This document shows, piece by piece, positions 33,902-41,139 of a stretch of DNA of 41,139 nucleotides. Under the pieces are notes generated by a model, which did not search any database, was not told the DNA's origin, and worked only from the letters and a program-made list of their open reading frames with translations. Source of the DNA: Campylobacterales bacterium (GTDB lineage: Bacteria; Campylobacterota; Campylobacteria; Campylobacterales; JALSKU01). The stretch covers positions 1 through 41,139 of the forward strand of contig JAMOOV010000109.1 in assembly GCA_027065125.1 (NCBI GenBank), read 5' to 3'. The position numbers were made by a program, and so were the translations under genes. How positions within the stretch are numbered: position 1 is the first letter of the stretch; the number at the start of each line of letters is the position of its first letter.

Positions 33902-34260
33902 TCTTTTTTCACCTCATCAACTTTGTCTTTAAAATAGTCCCAAAAAGGAAAAGTTCTACACTGTTTCGGTCTAACATCATATATCTCACATCCATTTTTC
34001 TTCGCATCATAAAAAAGGCACTCATATTCGCCGTTTATCTTTAACTCTTTTATACTGTATCTATATTTTACCTTATTTAAGTAATCTTTTTTAAAAGTTT
34101 CAATATCTAATTTTAAAAATTCAGCTATATTTTTAATTTCATCACTATTTACAAAGATATACCCGCTCTCGCCTCTACAACATTTTGCTTTGCACTCTCT
34201 ACAGGCAGAAGGCCTAAAACCGTAGCTAAATCCCTCTTTGGTAACTATCTCATCACTCAT
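33883..34260 (-). CDS. YkgJ-family cysteine-cluster protein (UPF0153)
   Basis: This 125-residue protein has the cluster SACRECKAKCCRG (C20, C23, C27, C28) and a second cysteine region, CEIYDVRPKQCRTFPFW. These are the signature of the YkgJ/UPF0153 family, thought to bind zinc or an iron-sulfur cluster. Function is not established. The family often neighbours methyltransferase or redox genes. It overlaps the trmN-like gene by 4 bases (ATGA) and the TPR lipoprotein by 19. Confidence 0.9.
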   Translation of the reverse strand: MSDEIVTKEGFSYGFRPSACRECKAKCCRGESGYIFVNSDEIKNIAEFLKLDIETFKKDYLNKVKYRYSIKELKINGEYECLFYDAKKNGCEIYDVRPKQCRTFPFWDYFKDKVDEVKKECIGIV

Positions 34261-34952
34261 CGCATTTCACACTTTAAACTTTTTATAGATAACTTTTTAT
34301 ATATCTCTTCCACCTCTTTTGTAAACTCCTTCCCTTCATGAGTAAACAGAGGAGGCAGACACTTTGTCTTGCTTTTTGAACTTTTTCTGCCCCTTATCAT
34401 AACTACAGTAGAGTTTTTATCTCTTTTAGGGTGAACGAATCTTAACTCTTCGATATTTATCTTGTAGCTGCTTAAAACCGTGCAAATCCTTTGCAAAGCT
34501 CCACTATCATAGCAAAAATACAGTTCACCTCTTGGTTTTAGCAAGGAGTTACTCTTTTTTATAAAATCCTCCAAAGGCAAAGAGGTATCATACCTGCTAA
34601 ATCTTTTGGAGCTATTTTCACTCTGCTTACTCTTTCCATCATAAAAAGGAGGGTTTGAAACTACAATATCAAATCTTTTATCAAATTTATACTCCAAAAA
34701 ATCCCCACAAACAAAATCAGCATCAAGAGCATTATTTTTAGCATTTATTTTTGAAATTTCAATATTGTTTTTAAGTATATCTATACCGTTTAATTCCACA
34801 TCAAATCTCTCTTTTATCAAAAGTCCGAGTATACCACAACCACAACCCACATCAAGAACCGAACCGCTTATGCGATGTTTAGAGATAAAATTATACAAAA
34901 ACATAGTGTCACTGTTGTAACAATACCCGCCTTTTTCTTGATATATGAACAA
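34257..34952 (-). CDS. TrmN6-like N6-adenine methyltransferase (tRNA or rRNA)
   Basis: This 231-residue protein starts with TTG behind AAGGATAAAA. LDVGCGCGILGLLI (33-46) is S-adenosylmethionine motif I, GIDILKNN is motif II, and SNPPFYDG (99-106) is the catalytic NPPF motif. RYDTSLPLEDFI and the closing basic segment are typical of the TrmN6/YfiC group, which methylates A37 of tRNA(Val). The target here is inferred from family only. It is the first gene of the leftward nine-gene chain and diverges from kdsB. Confidence 0.9.
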   Translation of the reverse strand: MFIYQEKGGYCYNSDTMFLYNFISKHRISGSVLDVGCGCGILGLLIKERFDVELNGIDILKNNIEISKINAKNNALDADFVCGDFLEYKFDKRFDIVVSNPPFYDGKSKQSENSSKRFSRYDTSLPLEDFIKKSNSLLKPRGELYFCYDSGALQRICTVLSSYKINIEELRFVHPKRDKNSTVVMIRGRKSSKSKTKCLPPLFTHEGKEFTKEVEEIYKKLSIKSLKCEMR

Positions 34953-34990
34953 TTTTATCCTTTTTTATGTATAATATCGCAATTTTATCC
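34950..34990. repeat. Direct repeat in the kdsB / trmN divergent spacer
   Basis: CAATTTTATCC occurs at 34950-34960 and again at 34980-34990, so the copies are exactly 30 bases apart. On the minus strand the first copy forms the ribosome-binding site and TTG start of the trmN-like gene. The second copy partly overlaps the element shared with 27924-27947. It may be an operator pair, or just duplicated leader sequence. Confidence 0.4.
34970..34975 (+). promoter_or_regulatory. -10 element for kdsB
   Basis: TATAAT at 34970-34975 lies 32 bases before the kdsB ATG, in an A/T-rich context (TTTTTTATG upstream). The predicted start near 34982 leaves a leader of about 25 bases with the AAAAGGG ribosome-binding site at 34991-34997. 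A leftward TATTAT-like element overlaps it and could serve the trmN-like operon. Confidence 0.65.
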
Positions 34991-35006
34991 AAAAGGGCAT
35001 TAAAAA

Positions 35007-35723
35007 ATGATTATCATACCTGCAAGGTTGGCTTCAAATAGATTTCCAAGAAAAATTTTAGCAAACATAAACGGCTTTCCCATGGTAATAGCAACGGCAA
35101 ATAGAGTAAAAGATATCGATGAAGTTATCATAGCAACCGATTCCAAAGAGGTTATAAATATAGCAAAAGATTACGATTATAAAGCCATTATGACAAGCAA
35201 CAGCCATAAAAGCGGGACAGATAGGATAAATGAAGTAGCCCAAAAACTTGATATAAATGATGATGAAATAGTGGTAAATGTCCAAGCGGACGAACCATTT
35301 ATTGAACCCTATATTATCCAAAGAGTTATAGATAGATTAAAAGATGCTCAAAAAAAAGGGGAAGATATTTTTATGGTAAGTTGCTATAAGCTCATATCTC
35401 CGAAAGAGGCGGACGATCCAAATCATGTCAAAGTTATCACCGATTTTAAAGAAAATGCCATATACTTTTCAAGGAGCAAAATCCCTTATGATAGAGAGGA
35501 GCATTTGCATTACTATGGACATCTTGGTATCTACGGTTTTACAAAAAAAACTCTAAAAGAGTTTTGCTCACTTCCACTATCGCCTCTTGAAGATATAGAA
35601 AAACTTGAACAATTAAGAGCCATATATCACGATAAAAAGATAGCTATGATAGAGGTAGAGAGTAAAAGTTTCGGGATTGACACAAAAGAAGATCTACAAA
35701 AAGCACTATCATCTTTGAAGTAG
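35007..35723 (+). CDS. kdsB: 3-deoxy-manno-octulosonate cytidylyltransferase (CMP-KDO synthetase)
   Basis: This 238-residue protein opens with MIIIPARLASNRFPRKILA, the nucleotide-binding loop with catalytic Arg and Lys. It continues with VIIATDSKEV, NVQADEPFI (metal-binding Asp) and YYGHLGIYGFTKKTL. It activates KDO for lipid A inner-core synthesis, in line with a Gram-negative envelope. AAAAGGG precedes the ATG. The 3' end overlaps the convergent rpoN 3' end by 15 bases, so both proteins share coding DNA there. Confidence 0.97.
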   Translation: MIIIPARLASNRFPRKILANINGFPMVIATANRVKDIDEVIIATDSKEVINIAKDYDYKAIMTSNSHKSGTDRINEVAQKLDINDDEIVVNVQADEPFIEPYIIQRVIDRLKDAQKKGEDIFMVSCYKLISPKEADDPNHVKVITDFKENAIYFSRSKIPYDREEHLHYYGHLGIYGFTKKTLKEFCSLPLSPLEDIEKLEQLRAIYHDKKIAMIEVESKSFGIDTKEDLQKALSSLK

Positions 35724-36950
35724 ATAGAGTTTTTTTCTTTCACTTGAACCGGCGATACCAAGCTGTTTTCTATATTTTGTGATAGTTCTTCTGACTATTT
35801 TGATACCAAATTTCTTCTCTACGAGTTGTAGAATTTTGTTGTCGCTTATGGGTTTCTTTCTATCTTCGTTTTTAATAATCTCCGATATATACTCTTTGAT
35901 AGAACTATTTGAAGTGTCTTTATCTATCGCCGTACTAAAAAAATCTTTCAATGGCATAACTCCCCTTTCACAAGAGAGATATTTGTTAGCTATGGCTCTT
36001 GATATAGTAGAGGGATTTCTCTCAAGATCACCTGCCAAATCTTTTAATTTCATAGGCTTTATCGAACCACCATTAAAAAAATCATACTGATATTCAAGTA
36101 TCATTAAGCCGATCTTATACAAAGTAGCTTTTCTCATCTCAAGAGCATCTACCAAGTCTTTAGCCGCTTTAATTTTTTGTTTTACATACTCCACTTTTTT
36201 ATCTACACCTTCAATATCTAACACGATTTCAGGATAATAGTAGCTATTTATACTTATCTCTATACCATTATCACCTCTATATATAAATATATCCGGAATA
36301 ATTTTTTTTGATTCTTTCATAAAAGATATAGCTGGTGGATTTGAAAATTTTTTTATCACCCCTATTGCTTTATCAAAAAACTTTTCATTGCTATATTTTT
36401 GAATATTTTCAAAATCAACTATCAATTTTTTAGTAAATTTATATATTTCATCATCCAATTCCGTACTATCAAGTTGAAACAAAAAACTCTCTTTCAAGTC
36501 AAAAGCACCTATACCCACCGGATCAAGATAAGCAAATCTTTTTCTTATTTTTTCGACTTGAGAAATATCACACAAACAATCCATGGCTATCTTTTTCAAA
36601 TCTCCATCAAAATAACCTTGCTCATTAATCTCTTCTATAATAGCATAAGCAATCTTTTGAGATATATCCGTAGGAAAAAGAGGGGGAACTATCTGCTCTT
36701 GCAAAACTTCATAAAGAGATTTTTGAGAAAATGTTAAAGACTCTATAAAGTCCGAAGTATGTATTTTTTGTATATTTTCATAATTTGCTCTTCTCTCAAA
36801 ACCGGACTTTACTTCTATAAAAGGATTATCTTTAACAAATGGTTCAATAATCTCTTCGATAGACTCCAGATCACTTTGAAGTATCGGCAACCAACTTCTA
36901 AGAGTTGAAGATAGTGAAAGTTTTGTAGTTTGACTCTGCCTTAACTTCAC
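35709..36950 (-). CDS. rpoN: RNA polymerase sigma-54 factor
   Basis: I choose the GTG at 36950, seven bases after AGAGG. A TTG two codons earlier is too close to that site. The 413-residue protein begins with the region I activator contact (MKLRQSQTTKLSLSSTLRSW). A core-binding domain follows (IDPVG-like LDPVGIGAFDLKES), then the helix-turn-helix region with NPSTISRAIANKY. The RpoN box appears as IVRRTITKYRKQLGI. It directs transcription of flagellar hook-basal body and other genes with an AAA+ activator. It is shorter than the E. coli protein, which is usual in this phylum. It overlaps kdsB at the 3' end. Confidence 0.96.
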   Translation of the reverse strand: MKLRQSQTTKLSLSSTLRSWLPILQSDLESIEEIIEPFVKDNPFIEVKSGFERRANYENIQKIHTSDFIESLTFSQKSLYEVLQEQIVPPLFPTDISQKIAYAIIEEINEQGYFDGDLKKIAMDCLCDISQVEKIRKRFAYLDPVGIGAFDLKESFLFQLDSTELDDEIYKFTKKLIVDFENIQKYSNEKFFDKAIGVIKKFSNPPAISFMKESKKIIPDIFIYRGDNGIEISINSYYYPEIVLDIEGVDKKVEYVKQKIKAAKDLVDALEMRKATLYKIGLMILEYQYDFFNGGSIKPMKLKDLAGDLERNPSTISRAIANKYLSCERGVMPLKDFFSTAIDKDTSNSSIKEYISEIIKNEDRKKPISDNKILQLVEKKFGIKIVRRTITKYRKQLGIAGSSERKKLYLLQR

Positions 36951-36965
36951 TAACAAACCTCTTTG

Positions 36966-37688
36966 CTATAGCTTAAAGTTGCTACCAAGATAGTATGTTT
37001 TGACTAACTTATCGTTGAATATCTCCTCGGCACTCCCTGATGCTAACAAAGAGCCATCTTTTATGACATAAGCTTTATCGCAGATAGAAAGAGTTTCTCT
37101 AACATTATGATCGGTTATAAGTATGCCTATCTTTAACTTCGCTAATTCTTTAATGATATCTTGTATATCAGCAACTGCTATCGGATCAACTCCGGCAAAA
37201 GGCTCATCAAGAAGTAAAAATTTCGGCTTCAAAGCCAAAGATCTCGCTATCTCGCACCTTCTTCTCTCTCCACCGCTTAGGTTTTGAGCTTTTCTTCTTC
37301 TTATAGGCTCTATATTTAAAAGTTCAAGAAGTTCATCAGTCTTTTTTTGAATCTCCTCTTTATCTTGATAAATTATCTCGCATGCAAGCATAACATTTTC
37401 TTCAACACTCAAGTCTTTAAATATACTCGATTCTTGCGGAAGATACCCGATACCAAGTTTTGCTCTTTTGTGCAGAGGCATATCCGATATATCTTGATTG
37501 TCTATGTATATCTTTCCACTTGTAGCATCTATTAAACCGCATATCATATAAAAAGTAGTGGTTTTCCCTGCACCGTTCGGTCCCAAAAGACCCACTACTT
37601 CTCCGCTTTTTACCTCCAATGATATCTCATTGATGATCTTTGTCTTTTTTATAACTTTTTCAAGTTTTTCTACTTTAAGTTTATGCAT
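36966..37688 (-). CDS. lptB: Lipopolysaccharide export ABC ATPase LptB
   Basis: I choose the ATG at 37688, five bases after GAGGA. A TTG one codon earlier is worse placed. The 240-residue ATPase has Walker A LLGPNGAGKTT, the Q-loop in GYLPQESSIF, signature LSGGERRRCEIARSL and Walker B LLLDEPFAGVDP. The last is followed by ILITDHNVRETL, which is characteristic of LptB. It powers LPS extraction from the inner membrane with LptF and LptG. Its position directly upstream of rpoN is the classic lptB-rpoN arrangement. It overlaps tsaE by 8 bases. Confidence 0.95.
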   Translation of the reverse strand: MHKLKVEKLEKVIKKTKIINEISLEVKSGEVVGLLGPNGAGKTTTFYMICGLIDATSGKIYIDNQDISDMPLHKRAKLGIGYLPQESSIFKDLSVEENVMLACEIIYQDKEEIQKKTDELLELLNIEPIRRRKAQNLSGGERRRCEIARSLALKPKFLLLDEPFAGVDPIAVADIQDIIKELAKLKIGILITDHNVRETLSICDKAYVIKDGSLLASGSAEEIFNDKLVKTYYLGSNFKL

Positions 37689-38094
37689 CAAATTCCTCTA
37701 TCTTATACTCTCTCTTGTCATCTTTATGCTCTATTTTTAAAACTATCACTCTAAAACCGAACTTTAAAAGCATATTTTTTAACTCTTCACCACCCCACTC
37801 CACAAAATGAACTCCGCTTTTTTCGAACTCTTCCAAAAAACCAAGAGATAAAAACTCATCAAAGGTTTTATTATAAATATCATAATGAAATATTTTATCC
37901 CCATACATTGTCTGTAAAGAGAAGGTAGGACTTGTAACATTATTATCTATATTGCATGATTTAACATATCTTTGAACAAATGTAGTTTTTCCACTTGATA
38001 AATCACCTTGCAATAAAACTACACTATCTCTATCGGCTATACTCTTTTTTAGAGTCTCAACCACTTTGTCTATATCATCAAGTCCAACAATCAA
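37681..38094 (-). CDS. tsaE: tRNA threonylcarbamoyladenosine biosynthesis ATPase TsaE
   Basis: This 137-residue protein has Walker A GDLSSGKTT (30-38), the switch-like SPTFSLQTMYGDKIFHYDIY and the late VEWGGEE motif. TsaE works with TsaB and TsaD to place t6A at position 37 of ANN-decoding tRNAs and is essential in many bacteria. Length is normal. trpD ends 2 bases upstream of its start and lptB overlaps its end. Confidence 0.95.
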   Translation of the reverse strand: MIVGLDDIDKVVETLKKSIADRDSVVLLQGDLSSGKTTFVQRYVKSCNIDNNVTSPTFSLQTMYGDKIFHYDIYNKTFDEFLSLGFLEEFEKSGVHFVEWGGEELKNMLLKFGFRVIVLKIEHKDDKREYKIEEFDA

Positions 38095-38096
38095 AC

Positions 38097-39077
38097 TTAT
38101 ACCTTGTGGCTTATTTTGATTATATCATCAAGCTTTTTCAAAGCTTTTTGACTATCTATGGCATCCTTTGCCATTTCAATACCCTCTTTTATATCTCTTG
38201 CTTTTCCATCCACATATAATGCCACTCCTGCATTCAATAAAACTATATCTCTTTTTGCACTCTTCTCTTCACCACTTAAAATGGCTCTTGTAATTTTTGC
38301 ATTATCTTTGGCATTACCGCCTTCTATCTCCTCTTTTTTAGCAAGTTTAAAACCAAATCCTTGAGGATCAATAATAAAATCTTTTGTTTTTCCATCTTTC
38401 AATAAAGTCGCATAAGTTATATCGCATATACTTATCTCATCAAGTCCGTCACGACTACTGACGGCTATAGCCGCCTTTGTATCAAGCATACTAAGTCCCT
38501 TTATTATCCTGCTTAAAAATTCATTACTAAAAACACCTATGAGATATTTTCTTGCACCTGCCGGATTTGTCAATGGACCCAATATGTTGAAAATAGTTCT
38601 ATGAGATAAACTCTTTCTAATCGGCATGATATATTTCATAGCTGGGTGATGATTGATAGCAAACAAAAAAGCAAATCCGCACTCCTCAAGCATTTTCGCT
38701 TGAGCTTTTACATCAAGATTTAAGTTGACACCAAGAGCTTCAAGCATATCGGCACTTCCACTACTGCTTGTTATAGCTCTATTGCCATGCTTTGCCACAA
38801 CACACCCAAGAGAAGGCAGAAGTAAAGATACGGTACTTGAGATATTGAAACTGTTACTCTTGTCTCCACCCGTTCCCACCACATCTATAAGCTTTTCTCT
38901 TAAAGTATCGTCTATATCAAGTTTTACGGAGTGTTTTCTCATAACTTCCGTAGCAGCTGCTATCTCTTCGGCACTCTCTCCTCTTTCATACAACTCTACA
39001 AGGTATCTCTTTGCCTCGTTGGCATCCATTTTATTTTCAAATATATCTTCAAATTTTCTTTTAGCTTCTTCAAACAT
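38097..39077 (-). CDS. trpD: Anthranilate phosphoribosyltransferase
   Basis: This 326-residue protein starts at an ATG with AAGGAG five bases upstream. VVGTGGDKSNSFNIS (about 67-80) binds phosphoribosyl diphosphate, KHGNRAITSSSGSAD carries the anthranilate contacts, and FNILGPLTNPA is also diagnostic. It catalyses the second step of tryptophan synthesis. No fused TrpG domain is present. It overlaps the S4 gene by 8 bases and lies among unrelated housekeeping genes. Confidence 0.97.
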   Translation of the reverse strand: MFEEAKRKFEDIFENKMDANEAKRYLVELYERGESAEEIAAATEVMRKHSVKLDIDDTLREKLIDVVGTGGDKSNSFNISSTVSLLLPSLGCVVAKHGNRAITSSSGSADMLEALGVNLNLDVKAQAKMLEECGFAFLFAINHHPAMKYIMPIRKSLSHRTIFNILGPLTNPAGARKYLIGVFSNEFLSRIIKGLSMLDTKAAIAVSSRDGLDEISICDITYATLLKDGKTKDFIIDPQGFGFKLAKKEEIEGGNAKDNAKITRAILSGEEKSAKRDIVLLNAGVALYVDGKARDIKEGIEMAKDAIDSQKALKKLDDIIKISHKV

Positions 39078-39321
39078 CCAATCTCCTTACAAATTCATCT
39101 TTTTTGCTTTTTGGGATACTCTTTGTAATGGGTATCTGCAAAACTTCATATCTCTCTACTCTTTCAAGATATTTTATCTCTATCGTATCGCCCACTTTTA
39201 CATCTTTTGCCGGTTTTGCAACTTTGCCATTTATACTGACAACTCCGCTTTTACACATATCTTCCGATATAGCTCTTCTTTTGGTAATATTTACACTATT
39301 TAAAAATTTATCTATTCTCAT
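39070..39321 (-). CDS. Small S4-domain RNA-binding protein
   Basis: This 83-residue protein is almost entirely an S4 domain: MRIDKFLNSVNITKRRAIS, then VSINGKVAKPAKDVKVGD. The fold resembles Hsp15/HslR and RluB-type S4 modules that bind structured RNA, often the 50S subunit. Function is inferred from family only. AGGAAAAATT precedes the ATG, and a TATAAA-like box lies about 30 bases upstream on this strand. It appears to lead the leftward trpD-tsaE-lptB-rpoN run. Confidence 0.9.
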   Translation of the reverse strand: MRIDKFLNSVNITKRRAISEDMCKSGVVSINGKVAKPAKDVKVGDTIEIKYLERVERYEVLQIPITKSIPKSKKDEFVRRLDV

Positions 39322-39420
39322 AATTTTTCCTATTTTGATAAAACTATTTTATAAAAAGTTTCCGTAAAAACTGCTTAGTTATGGTACGAATTTTGCTTGT
39401 TTTGTAAATTTTTCAAAAAA

Positions 39421-39429
39421 TGCTATAAT
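39421..39429 (+). promoter_or_regulatory. Extended -10 promoter for the DUF59-like gene and argG
   Basis: TGCTATAAT at 39421-39429 is a perfect extended -10 element (TGnTATAAT), the main vegetative promoter signal of Campylobacterota. A T-rich stretch lies upstream instead of a clear -35. The predicted start near 39436 gives a leader of about 20 bases with AAAGG at 39446-39450 before the ATG. Confidence 0.8.
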
Positions 39430-39456
39430 GTTATCAAAAAAAACAAAAGGATAAAT

Positions 39457-39753
39457 ATGGATTTTGCAAAAGTTATTTCAACAGTAGAAGGAGTACAACA
39501 CCCTGCTATAAATGCAAGTTTGACTACTCTTGGTATATTACAAAATGTTGATATAGACCCACAAACAAACAAAGTAAAGGCTACATTTGCTTGGCCATTT
39601 GACGGCATACCTATAAGGGATATGCTTATAGCTTCCGTAACAAATGCACTTTCCGGTATAGGTGTTGGATTTGATTTTGATGAAAAAATTATGAATGAAG
39701 AAGAGAAGCAGAAATTTTTACAGATAGAACAAGCCAACTGGAAAGGAATGTGA
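39457..39753 (+). CDS. DUF59/MIP18-like small protein without the usual cysteine
   Basis: I choose the ATG at 39457, which follows the ribosome-binding site and promoter. An ATG 60 bases earlier lies upstream of the likely transcript start. The 98-residue protein has [19 protein letters not shown], then [19 protein letters not shown], which fit the DUF59 (MIP18, Mrp N-terminal) pattern. That family helps load iron-sulfur clusters, usually with a conserved cysteine. None is visible here, so the role is uncertain. Its stop overlaps the argG ATG by one base. Confidence 0.8.
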   Translation: MDFAKVISTVEGVQHPAINASLTTLGILQNVDIDPQTNKVKATFAWPFDGIPIRDMLIASVTNALSGIGVGFDFDEKIMNEEEKQKFLQIEQANWKGM

Positions 39754-40964
39754 TGAAAAAAGAGGTTAAAAAAGTAGTTCTTGCCTATAGTGGAGGACTT
39801 GACACAAGTGTTATATTAAAATGGCTACAAGATGAATATAATGCAGAAGTTGTAACTTTTACCGCAGATATAGGTCAAGGTGAAGAGGTGGAACCCGCAA
39901 GAGAAAAAGCTCTCGCTCTTGGCATAAAACCTGAAAATATTTTTATAGAGGATTTAAGAGAAGAGTTTGTAAAAGATTATGTTTTTCCAATGTTTAGAGC
40001 AAATGCTCTATATGAGGGAGAGTACCTTCTTGGAACATCCATAGCAAGACCTCTTATAGCAAAAAGACAAGTGGAGATAGCAAAACTCACTGGAGCCGAT
40101 GCTGTCAGCCATGGGGCTACCGGAAAGGGTAACGACCAAGTTAGATTTGAACTTGGATATCTTAGTAAAAATCCCGACCTCACAGTCATAGCCCCTTGGA
40201 GAGAGTGGGATTTAAATAGTAGAGAAAAACTTCTATCTTATGCCGAAAAACATGGTATAGCCATAGAAGGACATGGTAAAAAATCCCCATATTCCATGGA
40301 TGCAAATTTACTACACATCTCTTATGAAGGGGGTATACTCGAAGATCCCAATGCAGAACCGGAAGAGAGTATGTGGAGATGGACAAATTCACCTGAATTT
40401 GCACCGAATAAACCTGAATACATAGAGATAGGTTTTGAAAAAGGAGATCCGATATCTATAAATGGGGAAAAATTAACTCCCGCAACACTCTTGAAAAGAT
40501 TAAACGACCTCGGTTCAACTCATGGTATAGGAAGAGCAGATATCGTTGAAAATAGATTTGTAGGAATGAAAAGCAGAGGCTGCTACGAAACTCCGGGCGG
40601 AACCATACTTCTAAAAGCTCATAGAGCTATAGAGAGCATCACACTTGATAGAGAAGAGGCTCATTTAAAAGATGAACTTATGCCAAAATATGCTACCTTG
40701 GTATATAACGGATTTTGGTTTGCTCCCGAAAGAGAGATGCTTCAAGCCGCTATTGACAAAACACAAACAAATGTAAATGGCACAGTTAGATTAAAATTAT
40801 ACAAAGGAAATGTTACTGTTGTCGGTAGAAATTCTCCAAATTCTCTTTTTAATGCCGCATATTGCACTTTTGAAGAGGATGAAGTATATAATCAAAAAGA
40901 TGCCGAAGGCTTTATTAAACTAAATGCTTTAAGATTTATCATAGAGGGAAAATCTAAAAAATAA
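39753..40964 (+). CDS. argG: Argininosuccinate synthase
   Basis: I choose the ATG at 39753, five bases after AAAGGA and overlapping the previous stop (TGATG). A GTG one codon earlier is too close to the site. The 403-residue protein has [16 protein letters not shown] (ATP-binding P-loop), [17 protein letters not shown] (citrulline and aspartate contacts) and [15 protein letters not shown]. It joins citrulline and aspartate in arginine synthesis. Its stop lies one base from the stop of the convergent gene. Confidence 0.98.
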   Translation: MKKEVKKVVLAYSGGLDTSVILKWLQDEYNAEVVTFTADIGQGEEVEPAREKALALGIKPENIFIEDLREEFVKDYVFPMFRANALYEGEYLLGTSIARPLIAKRQVEIAKLTGADAVSHGATGKGNDQVRFELGYLSKNPDLTVIAPWREWDLNSREKLLSYAEKHGIAIEGHGKKSPYSMDANLLHISYEGGILEDPNAEPEESMWRWTNSPEFAPNKPEYIEIGFEKGDPISINGEKLTPATLLKRLNDLGSTHGIGRADIVENRFVGMKSRGCYETPGGTILLKAHRAIESITLDREEAHLKDELMPKYATLVYNGFWFAPEREMLQAAIDKTQTNVNGTVRLKLYKGNVTVVGRNSPNSLFNAAYCTFEEDEVYNQKDAEGFIKLNALRFIIEGKSKK

Positions 40965-40965
40965 C

Positions 40966-41139
40966 TCAAACAAGGTCAAAATTCAAAGAGATTTTGACCT
41001 TGTTACACCACTCCAAAAGCTCACTATTTTGATGTTTTTTTGCACCATTTATTAAGATATTGAGCTTTTTTATTATCATTTTTTTTATTTCAAAATCATA
41101 TTTACTATCTAAAAATTTTAAAAGCAAGACGACATGATA
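40966..41139 (-). CDS. C-terminal part of an unknown protein (cut by window edge)
   Basis: Reading leftward from the window end, 57 codons are open to a TGA at 40968-40966. The peptide includes LLLKFLDSKYDFEIKK, then KLNILINGAKKHQNSEL and LEWCNKVKISL, and looks like a real helical domain, but I do not recognise it. The N-terminal part is outside the window. Its last codons form a terminator hairpin, and its stop is separated from the argG stop by one base. Confidence 0.6.
   Translation of the reverse strand, partial: YHVVLLLKFLDSKYDFEIKKMIIKKLNILINGAKKHQNSELLEWCNKVKISLNFDLV
40969..41004 (-). terminator. Hairpin terminator at the argG / unknown convergent junction
   Basis: Positions 40969-40982 pair perfectly with 40991-41004, a 14 base-pair stem with an 8-base loop. 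On the minus strand the hairpin is followed by TGAGTTATTTTTTAG, a fair U-tract. On the plus strand ACACCAC follows, so argG termination is less clear. The whole hairpin lies within the last codons of the minus-strand gene, while the U-tract covers the argG stop. Confidence 0.7.

Noticed and set aside
1-41139. CRISPR array, prophage, insertion sequence, toxin-antitoxin pair or defence island
   Set aside because: I saw no regularly spaced repeats, transposase, integrase or defence-type domains. Nearly every gene is housekeeping or flagellar and the coding density is even.

Overview
The window is an AT-rich, gene-dense bacterial chromosome segment that reads as Campylobacterota (the former Epsilonproteobacteria). 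Supporting signs are a flaG-fliD-fliS cluster behind a FliA-type promoter, a DUF2018 protein, a UbiD decarboxylase beside hemC, proS, hemA and a polyprenyl synthase, a SurA/PpiD-like protein directly before ftsA-ftsZ, and rpoN beside lptB and tsaE. Gene order resembles Campylobacter jejuni Cj0538-Cj0550 and Cj0692-Cj0696 as I recall them, but I could not run a search and do not name a genus. GTG and TTG starts are frequent. I see no rRNA, tRNA, CRISPR array, insertion sequence, prophage or recombinase. No gap between genes reaches 300 bases.

Layout. (1) 1-3923, plus strand: end of trpB, DedA membrane protein, pepA, ychF and a cysteine-poor thioredoxin-like lipoprotein. (2) 3970-4903, minus: rsmD and a small unknown gene. 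(3) 5026-7375, plus: flaG, fliD, fliS and a 74-residue unknown gene behind a near-consensus sigma-28 promoter. (4) 20374-7400, minus: rsmH, an FtsL-like gene and an orphan RND permease, then a tight nine-gene run (DUF2018, exported protein, polyprenyl synthase, hemA, proS, fxsA, DsbC-like, hemC, ubiD) ending at a strong intrinsic terminator. (5) bioA on the minus strand, divergent from ppiD-ftsA-ftsZ on the plus strand. (6) 34952-25838, minus: a nine-gene chain of overlapping or abutting housekeeping genes (trmN-like, YkgJ-like, TPR lipoprotein, trpC, HIT, thiamine-binding-like, pyk, DjlA-like, M23 peptidase), followed after a 122-base gap by a Ste24-type protease and prmC. (7) kdsB, then convergent S4-trpD-tsaE-lptB-rpoN. 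(8) A DUF59-like gene and argG on the plus strand, meeting a truncated unknown minus-strand gene at the right edge.

How the genes fit together. Region 4 gathers respiratory-cofactor genes: the haem precursors (hemA, hemC), the isoprenoid tail (polyprenyl synthase) and menaquinone decarboxylation (ubiD). Regions 4 and 5 carry cell-division genes (rsmH, an ftsL candidate, ftsA, ftsZ). trpB, trpC and trpD lie in three unlinked places, so the tryptophan pathway is dispersed.

I did not find a clearly undescribed multi-gene system. The observations most worth checking are a lipoprotein with SGHT where thioredoxins have CxxC, the unknown small protein overlapping fliS, an RND permease with no adaptor gene beside ftsL, terminator hairpins built into the last codons of genes, and a near-identical 23-base element upstream of two unrelated genes.
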